Assembly (NCBI GenBank): GCA_003214295.1
Contig: QCLV01000014.1
Location: 1-34,557, forward strand
Length of the DNA: 34,557 nt
Origin: Prochlorococcus sp. AG-418-F08
Lineage (GTDB): Bacteria; Cyanobacteriota; Cyanobacteriia; PCC-6307; Cyanobiaceae
Direction of reading: 5' to 3'
Shown here: positions 7,726 to 16,747 of the stretch, piece after piece
Layout of the letters: every line of letters begins with the position of its first letter
Position numbering within the stretch: the stretch's first letter is position 1
Program-made: the position numbers and the translations under genes
Notes under the pieces: generated by a model
Told to the model about the DNA's origin: nothing
The model's input: only the letters and a program-made list of their open reading frames with translations
The model's database searches: none

Positions 7726-8640
7726 TTATTTTAGAGAAATTCTTGTTACCCAATTATCATAGTCTTGTGATCGACCTTCTGTTATTTCTATAAGCTTACT
7801 TTTTAATTTATTCATTATTGGTCTTTCACCGTTTAATTCACTTGATTCAATTTTTTTAACTGGTGTAATTTTTGCTGCTGTACCAGTTAGAAAAACTTCA
7901 TCTGCTATTAATAATTCTGTTTTATCAACAGGCCTTTCAATTACATTTATTTCAAAAGATTTTGCTAATTCAATTACACTAGCTCTAGTAATACCTTCAA
8001 GGATATCTTGATCAACACCAGGAGTGATTAAGTCTCCATTTCTTACAATAAATAAATTCATACCACTAGCTTCGCTTACCTTACCACTTGAATTTAATAG
8101 CAAGGCTTCATCAAAACCTGATAAACTAGCTTCTGTTTTAGCTAATGAACTAGTAATATATGCTCCACTTATTTTTCCTCTTAAGGGGAGAGATCTATCT
8201 TCTTGCCTTGTCCAACTACTCATTCTACAAGAAACACCATCTGGGGATAGATAATCTCCTAATTCAATACAATAAATAAAGAAATCTGTTTCAATATTGT
8301 GTAGCCTTGGAGCTATACCTAAATCGCTTGTATATACAAATGGTCTTATATAAATAGGTTTTTCTGGCTTGTTTCTTTTTATAACTTCTTCTAAGGCTTT
8401 AAAAATATATTCTTCAGAAATTTCAGTTAAGAGTAATTTTGCACTTTGAGATAATCTTTTTATATGTTTATCAGTTCTAAACAAAAGGAATTCTTCTTTG
8501 TTTGTTGGGTTAGGTATTGCTCGCATTCCTCCAAATGCAGCAGTACCGTAATGTAGTGCATGAGTAGCTATTGATATTTTTGCTTCTTTAAATGGAATAC
8601 ATTTACCTTCGAACCAGGCGTATGGAAGAAATTCATGCAT
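7726..8640 (-). CDS. ilvE: Branched-chain amino acid aminotransferase (class IV, PLP)
   Basis: The 304-residue class IV aminotransferase shows 'HALHYGTAAFGGMRA' (the HxLHYG block), 'LFRTDKHIKRLSQSAKLL', 'YIRPFVY', and 'GKISGAYITSSLAKTEASLSGFDEALLL' with the Schiff-base lysine region. It also has 'SEASGMNLFIV', the phosphate-cup E-(A/G)-S-G-x-N-(L/I)-F motif. It interconverts Leu/Ile/Val with their 2-oxo acids using glutamate/2-oxoglutarate, the last step of branched-chain synthesis. Length is typical. The family also includes D-amino acid aminotransferase and aminodeoxychorismate lyase, but the long N-terminal block and overall match favour IlvE. It is the first gene of an ilvE-metH unit and diverges from cobN across 72 nt. 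Confidence 0.92.
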   Translation of the reverse strand: MHEFLPYAWFEGKCIPFKEAKISIATHALHYGTAAFGGMRAIPNPTNKEEFLLFRTDKHIKRLSQSAKLLLTEISEEYIFKALEEVIKRNKPEKPIYIRPFVYTSDLGIAPRLHNIETDFFIYCIELGDYLSPDGVSCRMSSWTRQEDRSLPLRGKISGAYITSSLAKTEASLSGFDEALLLNSSGKVSEASGMNLFIVRNGDLITPGVDQDILEGITRASVIELAKSFEINVIERPVDKTELLIADEVFLTGTAAKITPVKKIESSELNGERPIMNKLKSKLIEITEGRSQDYDNWVTRISLK

Positions 8641-8712
8641 ATTTAATTTATTTAATTAAGGTAAACTTGTTTTATCCTACTTACGTATTCTAAACCTTAT
8701 TTATATACAAAA

Positions 8713-11700
8713 ATGCACAGGATATTAAATATAGCAGGAAATGAAAAGAATAAGGATGATTTAATTGAGCAACCAGCTGCAGATTTTATTTTTATAACAA
8801 GTGTCAAGGCTGATTTAAATCTTATATCTAACTTATTGTTAGAAAAAGAATTTGCTTCATTAAAAAATAATATAAGAGCTTTAGAAATTTCTAATTTAAA
8901 TTCCTCAGCTCAAATAGATAATTATTTATTAAAAACAATTAATTACGCAAAAGTTGTCGTACTTAGATTATTTGGAGATAAAGGTACCTGGAACTATGGA
9001 ATTGAACAACTTTTAAATTGGCAAGCAGTTAATAAAAAAAGGAAGTTAGTAATCCTATCAGGTACCGTTGATCAGGAAATTTCCCTATGTGAAATAGGTA
9101 GTATAGATAGAAATATTGCATTAAATATTTCTAGATTACTAAGATCTGGAGGATTAGATAATTATAGAAAGTTTCTTAATTGTTTAAATTATTTAGTTGT
9201 AGATGAAAAATTAATTCCTGATGAGTTTTTGAATATTACTTTTTATGCAGATCCCTATTTATATGATTGGAAAAATGAAAAAGGGGAAAAGATAGGGATA
9301 ATATCCTATAAATCACTTTTTTTGGCTAATGAAATTGAAGTAAACGAAAAACTTAACTTGCAATTAAGAAAATGCGGTCTATCTCCTAAAACATTTTTTA
9401 TTTCAACACTAAAAGATCATATTCTTCAGAAGAAATTAATAGACATTTTTAAAAAAGAAGATATTAAAATAATAATTACCACAACTTCATTTTCTTCATC
9501 TCAAATCAAAAATAACGATTTAATTGAAAATTCAACAAATATTTTTACTTCTCTTAAAATTCCAATTTTACAGCTTCTTTCTTCTAATAGATCAAGAAAA
9601 AAGTGGTTAAATTCATCTATTGGAATGAATTCATCTGATTTGTTAATGCAAATAATTATTCCCGAATTTGATGGAAGAATTACTACTTGTCCTTCAGCAT
9701 TTAAAGAAATAATTTCTAAAAAAAATACACTATATAGTGAAATAAGTAGTTACAAAGCTGATCAAGTAGGTATTAAATGGATTTCAAAATTTGCAACAAA
9801 TTATGTGAAACTTCAGAAACTTAATAATTTTGATAAAAGAATTTGTTTAGTAATAAGTAATTATCCAGTAAAGAACGGAAGAATCGGTAATGGCGTTGGT
9901 CTAAATACACCATCTTCAATAATAAATATTCTTAATTGGTTAAAAGAAGAAGGTTATGACCTTGGATCTTGTAATTATCCTCAAGATTCTTCGGAATTAA
10001 TGTCAATGCTTATAAAAACTAGAACTAATGATATTGAATCTCAAAATAATAAACCATTAGATTACTTACCACTTAGTGAGTATTTAAAATATTGGAATTA
10101 TTTAGAACTTGATCCCAAAAATATTATTGTTAATCGTTGGGGTAAACCATCTGTTGCGATCGATATAGATAATAAAGGCTTCTCAATAAATGGTCTTAGA
10201 TTTGGAAAAATAACATTATTGATTCAACCTCAACGAGGTTATGATGCTTTCACTGATAGAGATATTCATTCTCCCGATCTTCCACCTCCCCATAGATATT
10301 TAGCACAATATTTTTGGATTGAAAAAGTTTTTAATGCAAATGCTATTTGCCATATTGGTAAACATGGGACTGTTGAATGGTTACCTGGCAAATCTATAGG
10401 TCTCAGCAATAAATGTTTTCCAAATATTATTTGTCCAGCAATACCAAACATATATCCCTTTATCGTAAATGATCCTGGAGAAGGATCCCAAGCTAAAAGA
10501 AGAACTGCTGCCACAATTATTGATCATTTAACCCCTCCTTTGGATAGGTCAGAATTATATGGAAAATATTCAATATTAGAAAATTATTTAGACGAATATT
10601 TTGAAGCAAAATTATTAAATTCTAATCGGATTGAAATAATAGAAAAATCCATTTTTGAATTAATTAAAAAAGATTTTAGCGAAATTACATTAAAGAATAA
10701 AAATAATCAAATAGAAGAAATTGATTCCTTTCTTTGCAAAATTAAAGAATCTCAAATTAGGACAGGTTTGCATATTTTTGGCAATAGGCAGAAAGGCATT
10801 AATGAAATAAATTTATTCTTGTGTATTGCTAGAGTACCAAATGCCAACCGAATTGGTCTTATTCAATATATAGCAAAACATTTAAAACTAGATTTGAATC
10901 CTTGGACAAATCAATATGATCTAATGTTAAGTGAAAAGGATAAAAGAATATTATTGACTTTTTCCAATAAAAAGATTTTAAACTTTAGAATGGCTATTGA
11001 TTTTTTGGAACAACAAGCAAAGTATTTAATATATTTATTTTTTTACAAAAAGAATACAAATATAAAAAATCTAGAAAAATATAAAAATCAGAAAATAATA
11101 GACTATTTCTTTAATGAAAAAAAACATAATAAGTATTTTTTATTATTAAAAAAAGAGATTCTATATCCAATCATTAATTCTTCATATAATGAGAAATTAT
11201 CATTTATTAATTCATTAAATGGAGAATATGTAAAAAGTGGTCCATCTGGAGCCCCTACTAGAGGTAAAACTGAAGCTTTACCCACTGGTAAAAATTTCTT
11301 TTCAGTTGATTCTAGAGGTCTACCAACTGAATCAGCATGGAGAGTTGGTTGTCAATCCGCTTCACAAATACTTGATTTATACAAACAAGATAATGGAGAA
11401 GATTTAAAAAATATGGCAATATCTGTATGGGCAACATCCACAATGAGAAATGGTGGTGAAGACATTTGTCAAATACTATATTTATTAGGAGTACAGCCTA
11501 TTTGGGATGGGCCTTCAAGAAGAGTAGTAGATTTAGAAATCATTCCTTTATCTATTCTCGAAAGACCAAGGGTTGATGTTACTTTAAGGATTTCTGGAAT
11601 GTTTAGAGATGCATTTCCACAGTTAGTTAAATTAACTTCTAAAGCAATAGATCTTGTTTCTAATCTTAATGAGAATGATAAATTTAATCCTCTTGCTGCG

Positions 11701-12450
11701 GCATCAAGGGATGGTGATTCAATTAATCGTATATTTGGGTCAGCGCCAGGTTCATATGGAGCTGGCCTACAAGAACTAATTTCAAATTCTAATTGGGAAA
11801 ATATTGATGATTTTGGAGAATCTTTTCTTAATTGGAGTAAGTGGATTTACGGTGATAATCTTGAACCTATAGAGGATAAAAAATCATTAGAAAATGCTCT
11901 TAAAAATGTACAGTTAGTTGTTCACAATCAAGATAATAAGGAACATGATATTTTAGATTCTGATGATTATTATCAGTTTCAGGGTGGATTATCTTCAGCA
12001 GTAAAAAAATTGAGCGGTAAATTACCTGAAATGTATCATGGTGATTTATCTAAATATGGATTATCTAAAATTTCAAAATTACAAGATGAAATTAATAAAG
12101 TTGTTATATCAAGAATACTTAACCCTAAATGGATAAATGGAATGAAGGATAATGGTTATAAAGGAGCTTTTGAATTTTCAGCTACATTAGATTACTTATA
12201 TGCTTTTGATTCTTCTACTGAAGTAGTCTCAGATTGGTGTTATGAGGAAGTTTATAAATCATGGGTATGTAATATGGATCTTAGGAATTTCTTTCTAGAG
12301 AATAATCCATGGGCTTTAAGAGATATTGCACAAAGATTTCTTGAAATTGTCAATAGAAAAATGTGGAATAATTGTTCCTCAGATGTCATTGAAAATTTAA
12401 AGAACATAATAATTAATACTGATTCAATAATTGAAAAAAACGAATTCTGA
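8713..12450 (+). CDS. cobN: Cobaltochelatase large subunit CobN
   Basis: The 1245-residue protein belongs to the CobN/ChlH (magnesium chelatase H) superfamily. Signature blocks are 'PPPHRYLAQYFWIEKVFNANAICHIGKHGTVEWLPGK', 'NDPGEGSQAKRRTAATIIDHL', 'KSGPSGAPTRGKTEALPTGKNFFSVDSRGLPTESAW', and 'FNPLAAASRDGDSINRIFGSAPGSYGAG'. The length and the N-terminal 'ILNIAGNEKNKDDLI' fit CobN rather than ChlH, which begins differently and is somewhat longer. It binds the corrin ring and, with AAA+ partners, inserts cobalt in the aerobic B12 route. No CobS or CobT gene is present nearby; in cyanobacteria the ChlI/ChlD subunits are thought to serve. It diverges from ilvE-metH and ends 1 nt from the PHP gene. 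Confidence 0.93.
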   Translation: MHRILNIAGNEKNKDDLIEQPAADFIFITSVKADLNLISNLLLEKEFASLKNNIRALEISNLNSSAQIDNYLLKTINYAKVVVLRLFGDKGTWNYGIEQLLNWQAVNKKRKLVILSGTVDQEISLCEIGSIDRNIALNISRLLRSGGLDNYRKFLNCLNYLVVDEKLIPDEFLNITFYADPYLYDWKNEKGEKIGIISYKSLFLANEIEVNEKLNLQLRKCGLSPKTFFISTLKDHILQKKLIDIFKKEDIKIIITTTSFSSSQIKNNDLIENSTNIFTSLKIPILQLLSSNRSRKKWLNSSIGMNSSDLLMQIIIPEFDGRITTCPSAFKEIISKKNTLYSEISSYKADQVGIKWISKFATNYVKLQKLNNFDKRICLVISNYPVKNGRIGNGVGLNTPSSIINILNWLKEEGYDLGSCNYPQDSSELMSMLIKTRTNDIESQNNKPLDYLPLSEYLKYWNYLELDPKNIIVNRWGKPSVAIDIDNKGFSINGLRFGKITLLIQPQRGYDAFTDRDIHSPDLPPPHRYLAQYFWIEKVFNANAICHIGKHGTVEWLPGKSIGLSNKCFPNIICPAIPNIYPFIVNDPGEGSQAKRRTAATIIDHLTPPLDRSELYGKYSILENYLDEYFEAKLLNSNRIEIIEKSIFELIKKDFSEITLKNKNNQIEEIDSFLCKIKESQIRTGLHIFGNRQKGINEINLFLCIARVPNANRIGLIQYIAKHLKLDLNPWTNQYDLMLSEKDKRILLTFSNKKILNFRMAIDFLEQQAKYLIYLFFYKKNTNIKNLEKYKNQKIIDYFFNEKKHNKYFLLLKKEILYPIINSSYNEKLSFINSLNGEYVKSGPSGAPTRGKTEALPTGKNFFSVDSRGLPTESAWRVGCQSASQILDLYKQDNGEDLKNMAISVWATSTMRNGGEDICQILYLLGVQPIWDGPSRRVVDLEIIPLSILERPRVDVTLRISGMFRDAFPQLVKLTSKAIDLVSNLNENDKFNPLAAASRDGDSINRIFGSAPGSYGAGLQELISNSNWENIDDFGESFLNWSKWIYGDNLEPIEDKKSLENALKNVQLVVHNQDNKEHDILDSDDYYQFQGGLSSAVKKLSGKLPEMYHGDLSKYGLSKISKLQDEINKVVISRILNPKWINGMKDNGYKGAFEFSATLDYLYAFDSSTEVVSDWCYEEVYKSWVCNMDLRNFFLENNPWALRDIAQRFLEIVNRKMWNNCSSDVIENLKNIIINTDSIIEKNEF

Positions 12451-12451
12451 A

Positions 12452-13099
12452 TTATCTTCCTAATAGCGAAAGTCCATGACTATCTGTTCCGCATGTTTTT
12501 AGCATTGAATATTTATCTGCTAATTTATCTATTTCTGAACATACAAATAAACTCGGATTCCATACTTCATTAAGTTCATAATCGTACCAAACCTCTATTC
12601 CATCAATACCTTGTATTTTTGCCTCTGGAATTAACTTATAAAAGGGAATCCTGTATCTCGCTGGATGTGCAAGAAATGATAACCCACCAGCTAAATTTAT
12701 TGCTTTAATAACTGATTTAATATTTAAATCATTACCTATGGGAGACTCTCCAAGGATGTAGGGATTTAGGTATTTACTTTTTATATCTATTCCCAATCCA
12801 ATTACATGTACTAAACATCCTAGAATCAAACAATTAATTTCAATTCCCGAAATTAATGTAAAAGAATCTTTAGGATAATTTTTGAGTATATTATTTTTTT
12901 TTATATATTCATGAGCTTTAATTGTATGATGATCGGTTATTGATAAAAATTTCAAGTTATTTTTATAAGCTTGTTCTAAGAGTTCATATGGTTCTAGACT
13001 TCCATCACTAAATTTTGTATGACAGTGAAAATTAATATTTTTAGGACAACTATTTTTATTAATATTGGAAGTTAATTTTACTAAGTCTTCCTTATTCAT
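12452..13099 (-). CDS. PHP-domain metal-dependent phosphoesterase
   Basis: The 215-residue protein carries all PHP metal-binding motifs: His25-Cys-His27 ('NFHCHTKFSDG', Asp32), Asp56-His57-His58 ('SITDHHTI'), 'ISGIEINC', 'LAHPARY', and 'CGTDSHGLSLLG' near the C-terminus. This is the arrangement of the YciV/TrpH (RNase AM-like) branch, which hydrolyses phosphodiester or 3',5'-bisphosphate bonds with 2-3 metal ions. The substrate is not set by sequence alone. Its ATG lies 8 nt inside the end of hemJ (13092-13099), so translation is probably coupled. It converges with cobN with a single base between stops. Confidence 0.85.
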   Translation of the reverse strand: MNKEDLVKLTSNINKNSCPKNINFHCHTKFSDGSLEPYELLEQAYKNNLKFLSITDHHTIKAHEYIKKNNILKNYPKDSFTLISGIEINCLILGCLVHVIGLGIDIKSKYLNPYILGESPIGNDLNIKSVIKAINLAGGLSFLAHPARYRIPFYKLIPEAKIQGIDGIEVWYDYELNEVWNPSLFVCSEIDKLADKYSMLKTCGTDSHGLSLLGR

Positions 13100-13658
13100 T
13101 AGTTAATGAATTCTCATTTTTCTTTCTAATCTTTGCATATAATTGTATTGAAGCCAACATGAAAATAATTAGTCCAACTACGCTCCATGTAGCAACACTA
13201 GTTGGAAAATTATTTTTAAAAATAACTAAAAGTACAATTATAAATAATAATAAAGTAGGCAATTCATTTAATAATCTAAGGTTTTTTGCTGAAATAGTTG
13301 AAGTACCATTTTGTATTGAATACATTATTTTGTAACAATAAGAATGATAAATTACTAATCCTAAAACAAAAGAAATTTTAATTTGCAACCACTTCTCACT
13401 TAACCAACTTGGTTGCATAATAACCATGCATATAGCCATACTTAAAGCTAATATCATCCCAGGTGTTGTGATTATATTCGCCAGCCTTTTTTCCATCAAG
13501 GTGTATTGTTTATTAAAGGCAATTTTTAATTCATTATCCATACTTTTAGATTCTTCATGATATATAAAAAGTCTTACTAAATAAAAAAGTCCCGCAAACC
13601 AAACGATTACACCAATAATGTGAAGAGATTTAAACCAGAGATATGCTTCAGCTGCCAA
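13092..13658 (-). CDS. hemJ: Protoporphyrinogen IX oxidase HemJ
   Basis: The 188-residue membrane protein has about four hydrophobic helices. The first contains 'WFKSLHIIGVIVWFAGLFYLVRLFIYHEE', with the conserved His13 and the G-L-F-Y-L-x-R block. It is followed by 'MEKRLANIITTPGM' and 'WLQIKISFVLGLVIYHSYC', all diagnostic of HemJ (UPF0093), which oxidises protoporphyrinogen IX to protoporphyrin IX in organisms lacking HemG/HemY. It therefore feeds both haem and chlorophyll synthesis at the membrane. The start is a TTG (codon at 13656-13658); no in-frame ATG lies upstream near it. It overlaps the PHP gene by 8 nt and is preceded by a long AT palindrome. Confidence 0.93.
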   Translation of the reverse strand: MAAEAYLWFKSLHIIGVIVWFAGLFYLVRLFIYHEESKSMDNELKIAFNKQYTLMEKRLANIITTPGMILALSMAICMVIMQPSWLSEKWLQIKISFVLGLVIYHSYCYKIMYSIQNGTSTISAKNLRLLNELPTLLLFIIVLLVIFKNNFPTSVATWSVVGLIIFMLASIQLYAKIRKKNENSLTNE

Positions 13659-13672
13659 ATTACTAGATTAAT

Positions 13673-13694
13673 TTAAAAATATATATATTTTTAA
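13673..13694. promoter_or_regulatory. 22-nt perfect AT palindrome upstream of hemJ
   Basis: TTAAAAATATA / TATATTTTTAA forms a perfect self-complementary 22-mer made only of A and T. It lies 15 nt before the hemJ start and 54 nt after the restored end of uvrC on the same strand. It could act as a -10 region for hemJ (TATATAT on the minus strand), as an AT-rich cruciform, or as part of a weak terminator. AT palindromes are common by chance in such DNA. Confidence 0.3.
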
Positions 13695-13748
13695 TATAAT
13701 TATATTTAACTATATCAAGAAATCTATTTTTCAAAAATTAATTAATAT

Positions 13749-15708
13749 TTATAACTCGTTAAAATATTCATAAATATCATTAACTGAATTTTTTCCAAGT
13801 CCTTTAACTTTTGATAAATCCTCTTTACTAGCTATCCTTATCGCGTCTATTGATTTAAAATGCTCAAGCAATTCTCTTATTCTTGATGGTCCTAATCCAC
13901 TGATTTGGGACAATTGAGATCTATTCATTCTCTTAGATCTTTTGTCTCTATGAAAAGATAATGCAAATCTATGTGCTTCATCTCTTACTCTTCTTAATAG
14001 AAGAACTCCTTTTTGATTTTCATCAGTATCAAGAGACTTAGAAAAGCCCGGAATAAATATTTCTTCATTTTTTTTTTGCTAATGAACATATAGTTACTTC
14101 TTCCTCAAGATTTAATTCTTTTAATGCTTTAATAGCAGCATTTAACTGTCCTTTTCCTCCATCAATCATTATTAAATCAGGCCAATCTGATAGAAGTTCA
14201 TTGTCTAATTTTTTATTCGTTTTATCATTTAATATTGAAAAATCCCCTCCGCTTTTTTTAAATCTTGACCATTTTTTAAATCTTCTATGTATTACTTCAT
14301 ATATCGAAGCAAAATCATCACTATGTCCTACAAAAACGTTTGGATCTTTAATTTTATATTTCCTATAATTCTGTTTAGAAGGAATCCCATCAATAAAAAC
14401 GACTTGTGATGCTACAGGGTCACTACCTTGAATATGGCTTATATCATAACCTTCAATTCTTTTAGGTTGTTCACTTAATTCAAGTATTTGGGCAAGATCC
14501 TCAATTGATGATTCATTATCTTGTATCCCATTTAATATTCTATCTAATTCCAATTTCGCATTTTTTAAAACCATTTCAACAGTTTCATGTTTTTTATTTC
14601 TTTTTGGGATTAAGATTTTTACTTTCTTTTTTCTTAGCTCAGTTAACCAATCCTCTATGGGTGCTTGTTTTGGAAGGTTATATTGAATAAGTATTTCTGA
14701 TGGTATTTCTACAGCTTCAACATTCATATAATGTTCTTCTAATATCTTTTGTAGTATAAGATTTTCATCTTCATTATTTAATTTTTGACTATAGCCAATT
14801 CTCCCAATGAGCTTTCCAGATCTCATTTGGAAAATTTGTATACTAGCTACATTTTTTTCTGAAACTATTCCAAAGATATCTCTATTAATTGAAGAATCTG
14901 GTATTGATATTTTTTGTGATTCAGTTAATAATTTTAAACCTGAAATTTGGTCCCTTATTTTTGCTGCATTCTCATAATCTAAATCATTTGAAAATTGCAG
15001 CATTTTTTTTTGTAAAAATATTTCTAAGTCATCATTTCTTCCCTGAAATATCATAGATACTTGTTTCATTATTTTTTTATAATCATCAGATGATATAACT
15101 TCTTGGCAAACACCTGGACATCTTCCTATTGAATAATTCAAACAAGTTCTATCTTTATAGACTGGCCTTGGTCTTTGTCTTAGTGGAAATATTTTTTTTA
15201 TCGTAAATAATGTTCTCCTTAATAATCCGACATCAACATAAGGTCCATAATATCTATCTAGATTATTTCTATTTCTTCTTCTTCTTGTAATAAATATTCG
15301 AGGATATTTTTCACTCCAAGTTATACAAAGATATGGATATTTCTTATCATCCTTTAAAAGAATATTAAAGTATGGTTTGTTTGTTTTAATTAAATTTGAC
15401 TCTAAATTTAATGCTTCATATTCGCTATCTGTGACTATTATTTCTATTTCGGTTATTTGACGAACCATCAAACTTAATCGGGGAGTTAAATCTGAATGAT
15501 TATTGAAATAACTACTTACTCTACTTCGTAGTTTTTTTGATTTACCGATATAAAGTAGGTTATTATCAATATCTTTAAAAATATAACAACCAGATGACTT
15601 TGGAATTTCGGATAATCTTGATTTTAATAGCTCTTTATTATTAATTAATTTATATTCAATTTTAAAATTATATTTGTTATCTATTTTTTCGATAGAGGAG
15701 TTACTCAT
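13749..15708 (-). CDS. uvrC: Excinuclease ABC subunit C (UvrC), frameshifted in an A10 tract
   Basis: The gene codes in one frame for 547 residues (15708-14065) and then stops right after GCA-AAA-AAA-AAA. The family sequence continues in the next frame from 14064 to a TAA at 13749-13751. With nine instead of ten A the product would be ~652 residues, the usual size. Domains are GIY-YIG-type nuclease (~35-115, '[21 protein letters not shown]'), Cys-rich '[16 protein letters not shown]' (~188-201), UVR motif (~225-260), and RNase H-like 5' nuclease ('[12 protein letters not shown]', '[12 protein letters not shown]'). The shifted part supplies '[22 protein letters not shown]' with the catalytic His, and two HhH motifs ('[16 protein letters not shown]', '[16 protein letters not shown]'). 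UvrC makes both incisions in nucleotide excision repair. The gene starts 9 nt after the flavin-reductase gene. Slippage rescue, a true mutation and a sequence error are all possible. Confidence 0.93.
14068..14077 (-). other. A10 homopolymer causing the uvrC frameshift
   Basis: There are ten T on the plus strand (A10 in the uvrC mRNA). The upstream frame reads L-A-K-K-K-stop. With nine A it reads [12 protein letters not shown], which is the normal UvrC sequence at this place. One extra base is therefore sufficient to explain the break. Confidence 0.9.
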
Positions 15709-15717
15709 TTATATTGA

Positions 15718-16206
15718 TTACCCTCCATAATTCCAGCCAGTTGAAGATAAATTTAATGAGTCAACATCATTATTCAGATAAGCAGATTGAACCTCTCCTA
15801 CAAAAACGGTATGGTCTCCATGCATAACACTTCCAACAACATTACATTCAACTCCACCAACACTATCAACTAAAATAGGCAATCCAAGCTCACCTAAATT
15901 AAATTCAACAGATTCAAATCTACCTCCTAATGCTTTTTGAGGCTTAAAGAAAACAGCTGCTAGATCCTTTTGATCACTTTTGAGCACATTCAATGAGAAT
16001 TTATTGGTGGACTTTATTATTTCATGACTTGAACCCTCTGCTCTAACAGCCATTACAACTAATGGTGGGGTGAAGGAACCTTGAGTCACCCAACTTGCAG
16101 TAAATCCATTCACTTCATTTTTATCCTCGTCTCTAACGCCACATATAAATAATCCGTGAGGTATTTTTCTTAATAAGATTTTTTTTGCTTCTAGATTTAA
16201 TGTCAT
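15718..16206 (-). CDS. Flavin reductase-like (FMN-binding) domain protein
   Basis: The 162-residue protein is a single split-barrel flavin reductase domain. 'IPHGLFICGVRD' begins the domain, 'NGFTASWVTQGSFTPPLVVMAVRAEGSSHEIIKSTNKFSLNVL' is the classic FMN-binding block (T-A-S-W, P-P-L-V, F-x-L-N-V-L), and 'CNVVGSVMHGDHTVFVGEV' is the C-terminal G-D-H-x-x-x-x-G-E-V signature. Such proteins bind FMN and pass electrons from NAD(P)H. In cyanobacteria the same domain forms the C-terminus of flavodiiron proteins, but this gene encodes the domain alone. It precedes uvrC by 9 nt and diverges from coaD across 59 nt. The physiological partner is unknown. Confidence 0.85.
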   Translation of the reverse strand: MTLNLEAKKILLRKIPHGLFICGVRDEDKNEVNGFTASWVTQGSFTPPLVVMAVRAEGSSHEIIKSTNKFSLNVLKSDQKDLAAVFFKPQKALGGRFESVEFNLGELGLPILVDSVGGVECNVVGSVMHGDHTVFVGEVQSAYLNNDVDSLNLSSTGWNYGG

Positions 16207-16265
16207 AATTGATTTATCTAATAATTTTATTTTAACTAAATTTTTTATTCGATCATAATAAATTC

Positions 16266-16739
16266 ATGAAAATTCTTTATCCAGGTACATTTGATCCTTT
16301 AACTAACGGGCATCTTGATTTAATAGAAAGGGCTGAAAAAATTTTTGGCAATCTAGTAGTTGCTGTTTTAGAAAATACTTCTAAAACACCAACATTTAAT
16401 CTTCAAAGAAGAATAATACAAATCAAAAATTCACTTTCTCATTTACCTAATATTGAAGTTATTTCTTATTCTGGACTCACTGTTGATTGTGCAAATGATC
16501 TAAAAGCTAATCTTATTCTTAGAGGCTTAAGAGCAATGAGTGATTTTGAGTATGAACTTCAGATTGCTCATACAAATAAATCTCTTAATAATGATATTGA
16601 AACTATATTTCTATCGACAAATACAAATTACAGTTTTCTAAGTAGTTCTTTAGTAAAAGAAGTTGCAAAATTTGGGGGAGAAATTAATCACATGGTCCCC
16701 CCCTCTGTTGAAAGGGATTTAAAAGAATATTTTAAATAA
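16266..16739 (+). CDS. coaD: Phosphopantetheine adenylyltransferase
   Basis: The 157-residue nucleotidyltransferase has '[19 protein letters not shown]' (the T/HxGH active site), '[42 protein letters not shown]' (phosphopantetheine-binding R-G-L-R and E-x-x-x-A-x-x-N), and '[17 protein letters not shown]' (the ISSSxVKEVA block). It makes dephospho-CoA from 4'-phosphopantetheine and ATP, the penultimate step of CoA synthesis, and is normally a soluble hexamer. Length is typical. The ATG at 16266 has no clear Shine-Dalgarno, common in this genome. It converges with dacB, 8 nt between stops. Confidence 0.95.
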   Translation: MKILYPGTFDPLTNGHLDLIERAEKIFGNLVVAVLENTSKTPTFNLQRRIIQIKNSLSHLPNIEVISYSGLTVDCANDLKANLILRGLRAMSDFEYELQIAHTNKSLNNDIETIFLSTNTNYSFLSSSLVKEVAKFGGEINHMVPPSVERDLKEYFK

Positions 16740-16747
16740 TACTTTTA

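Noticed and set aside
8641..8712. Cobalamin riboswitch between ilvE-metH and cobN
   Set aside because: The gap is only 72 nt and very AT-rich, with no B12-box-like conserved sequence. A riboswitch needs roughly 200 nt.
10266..11285. Minus-strand frames inside cobN
   Set aside because: They are shadows of highly conserved CobN blocks, with no motif and no separate start signals.
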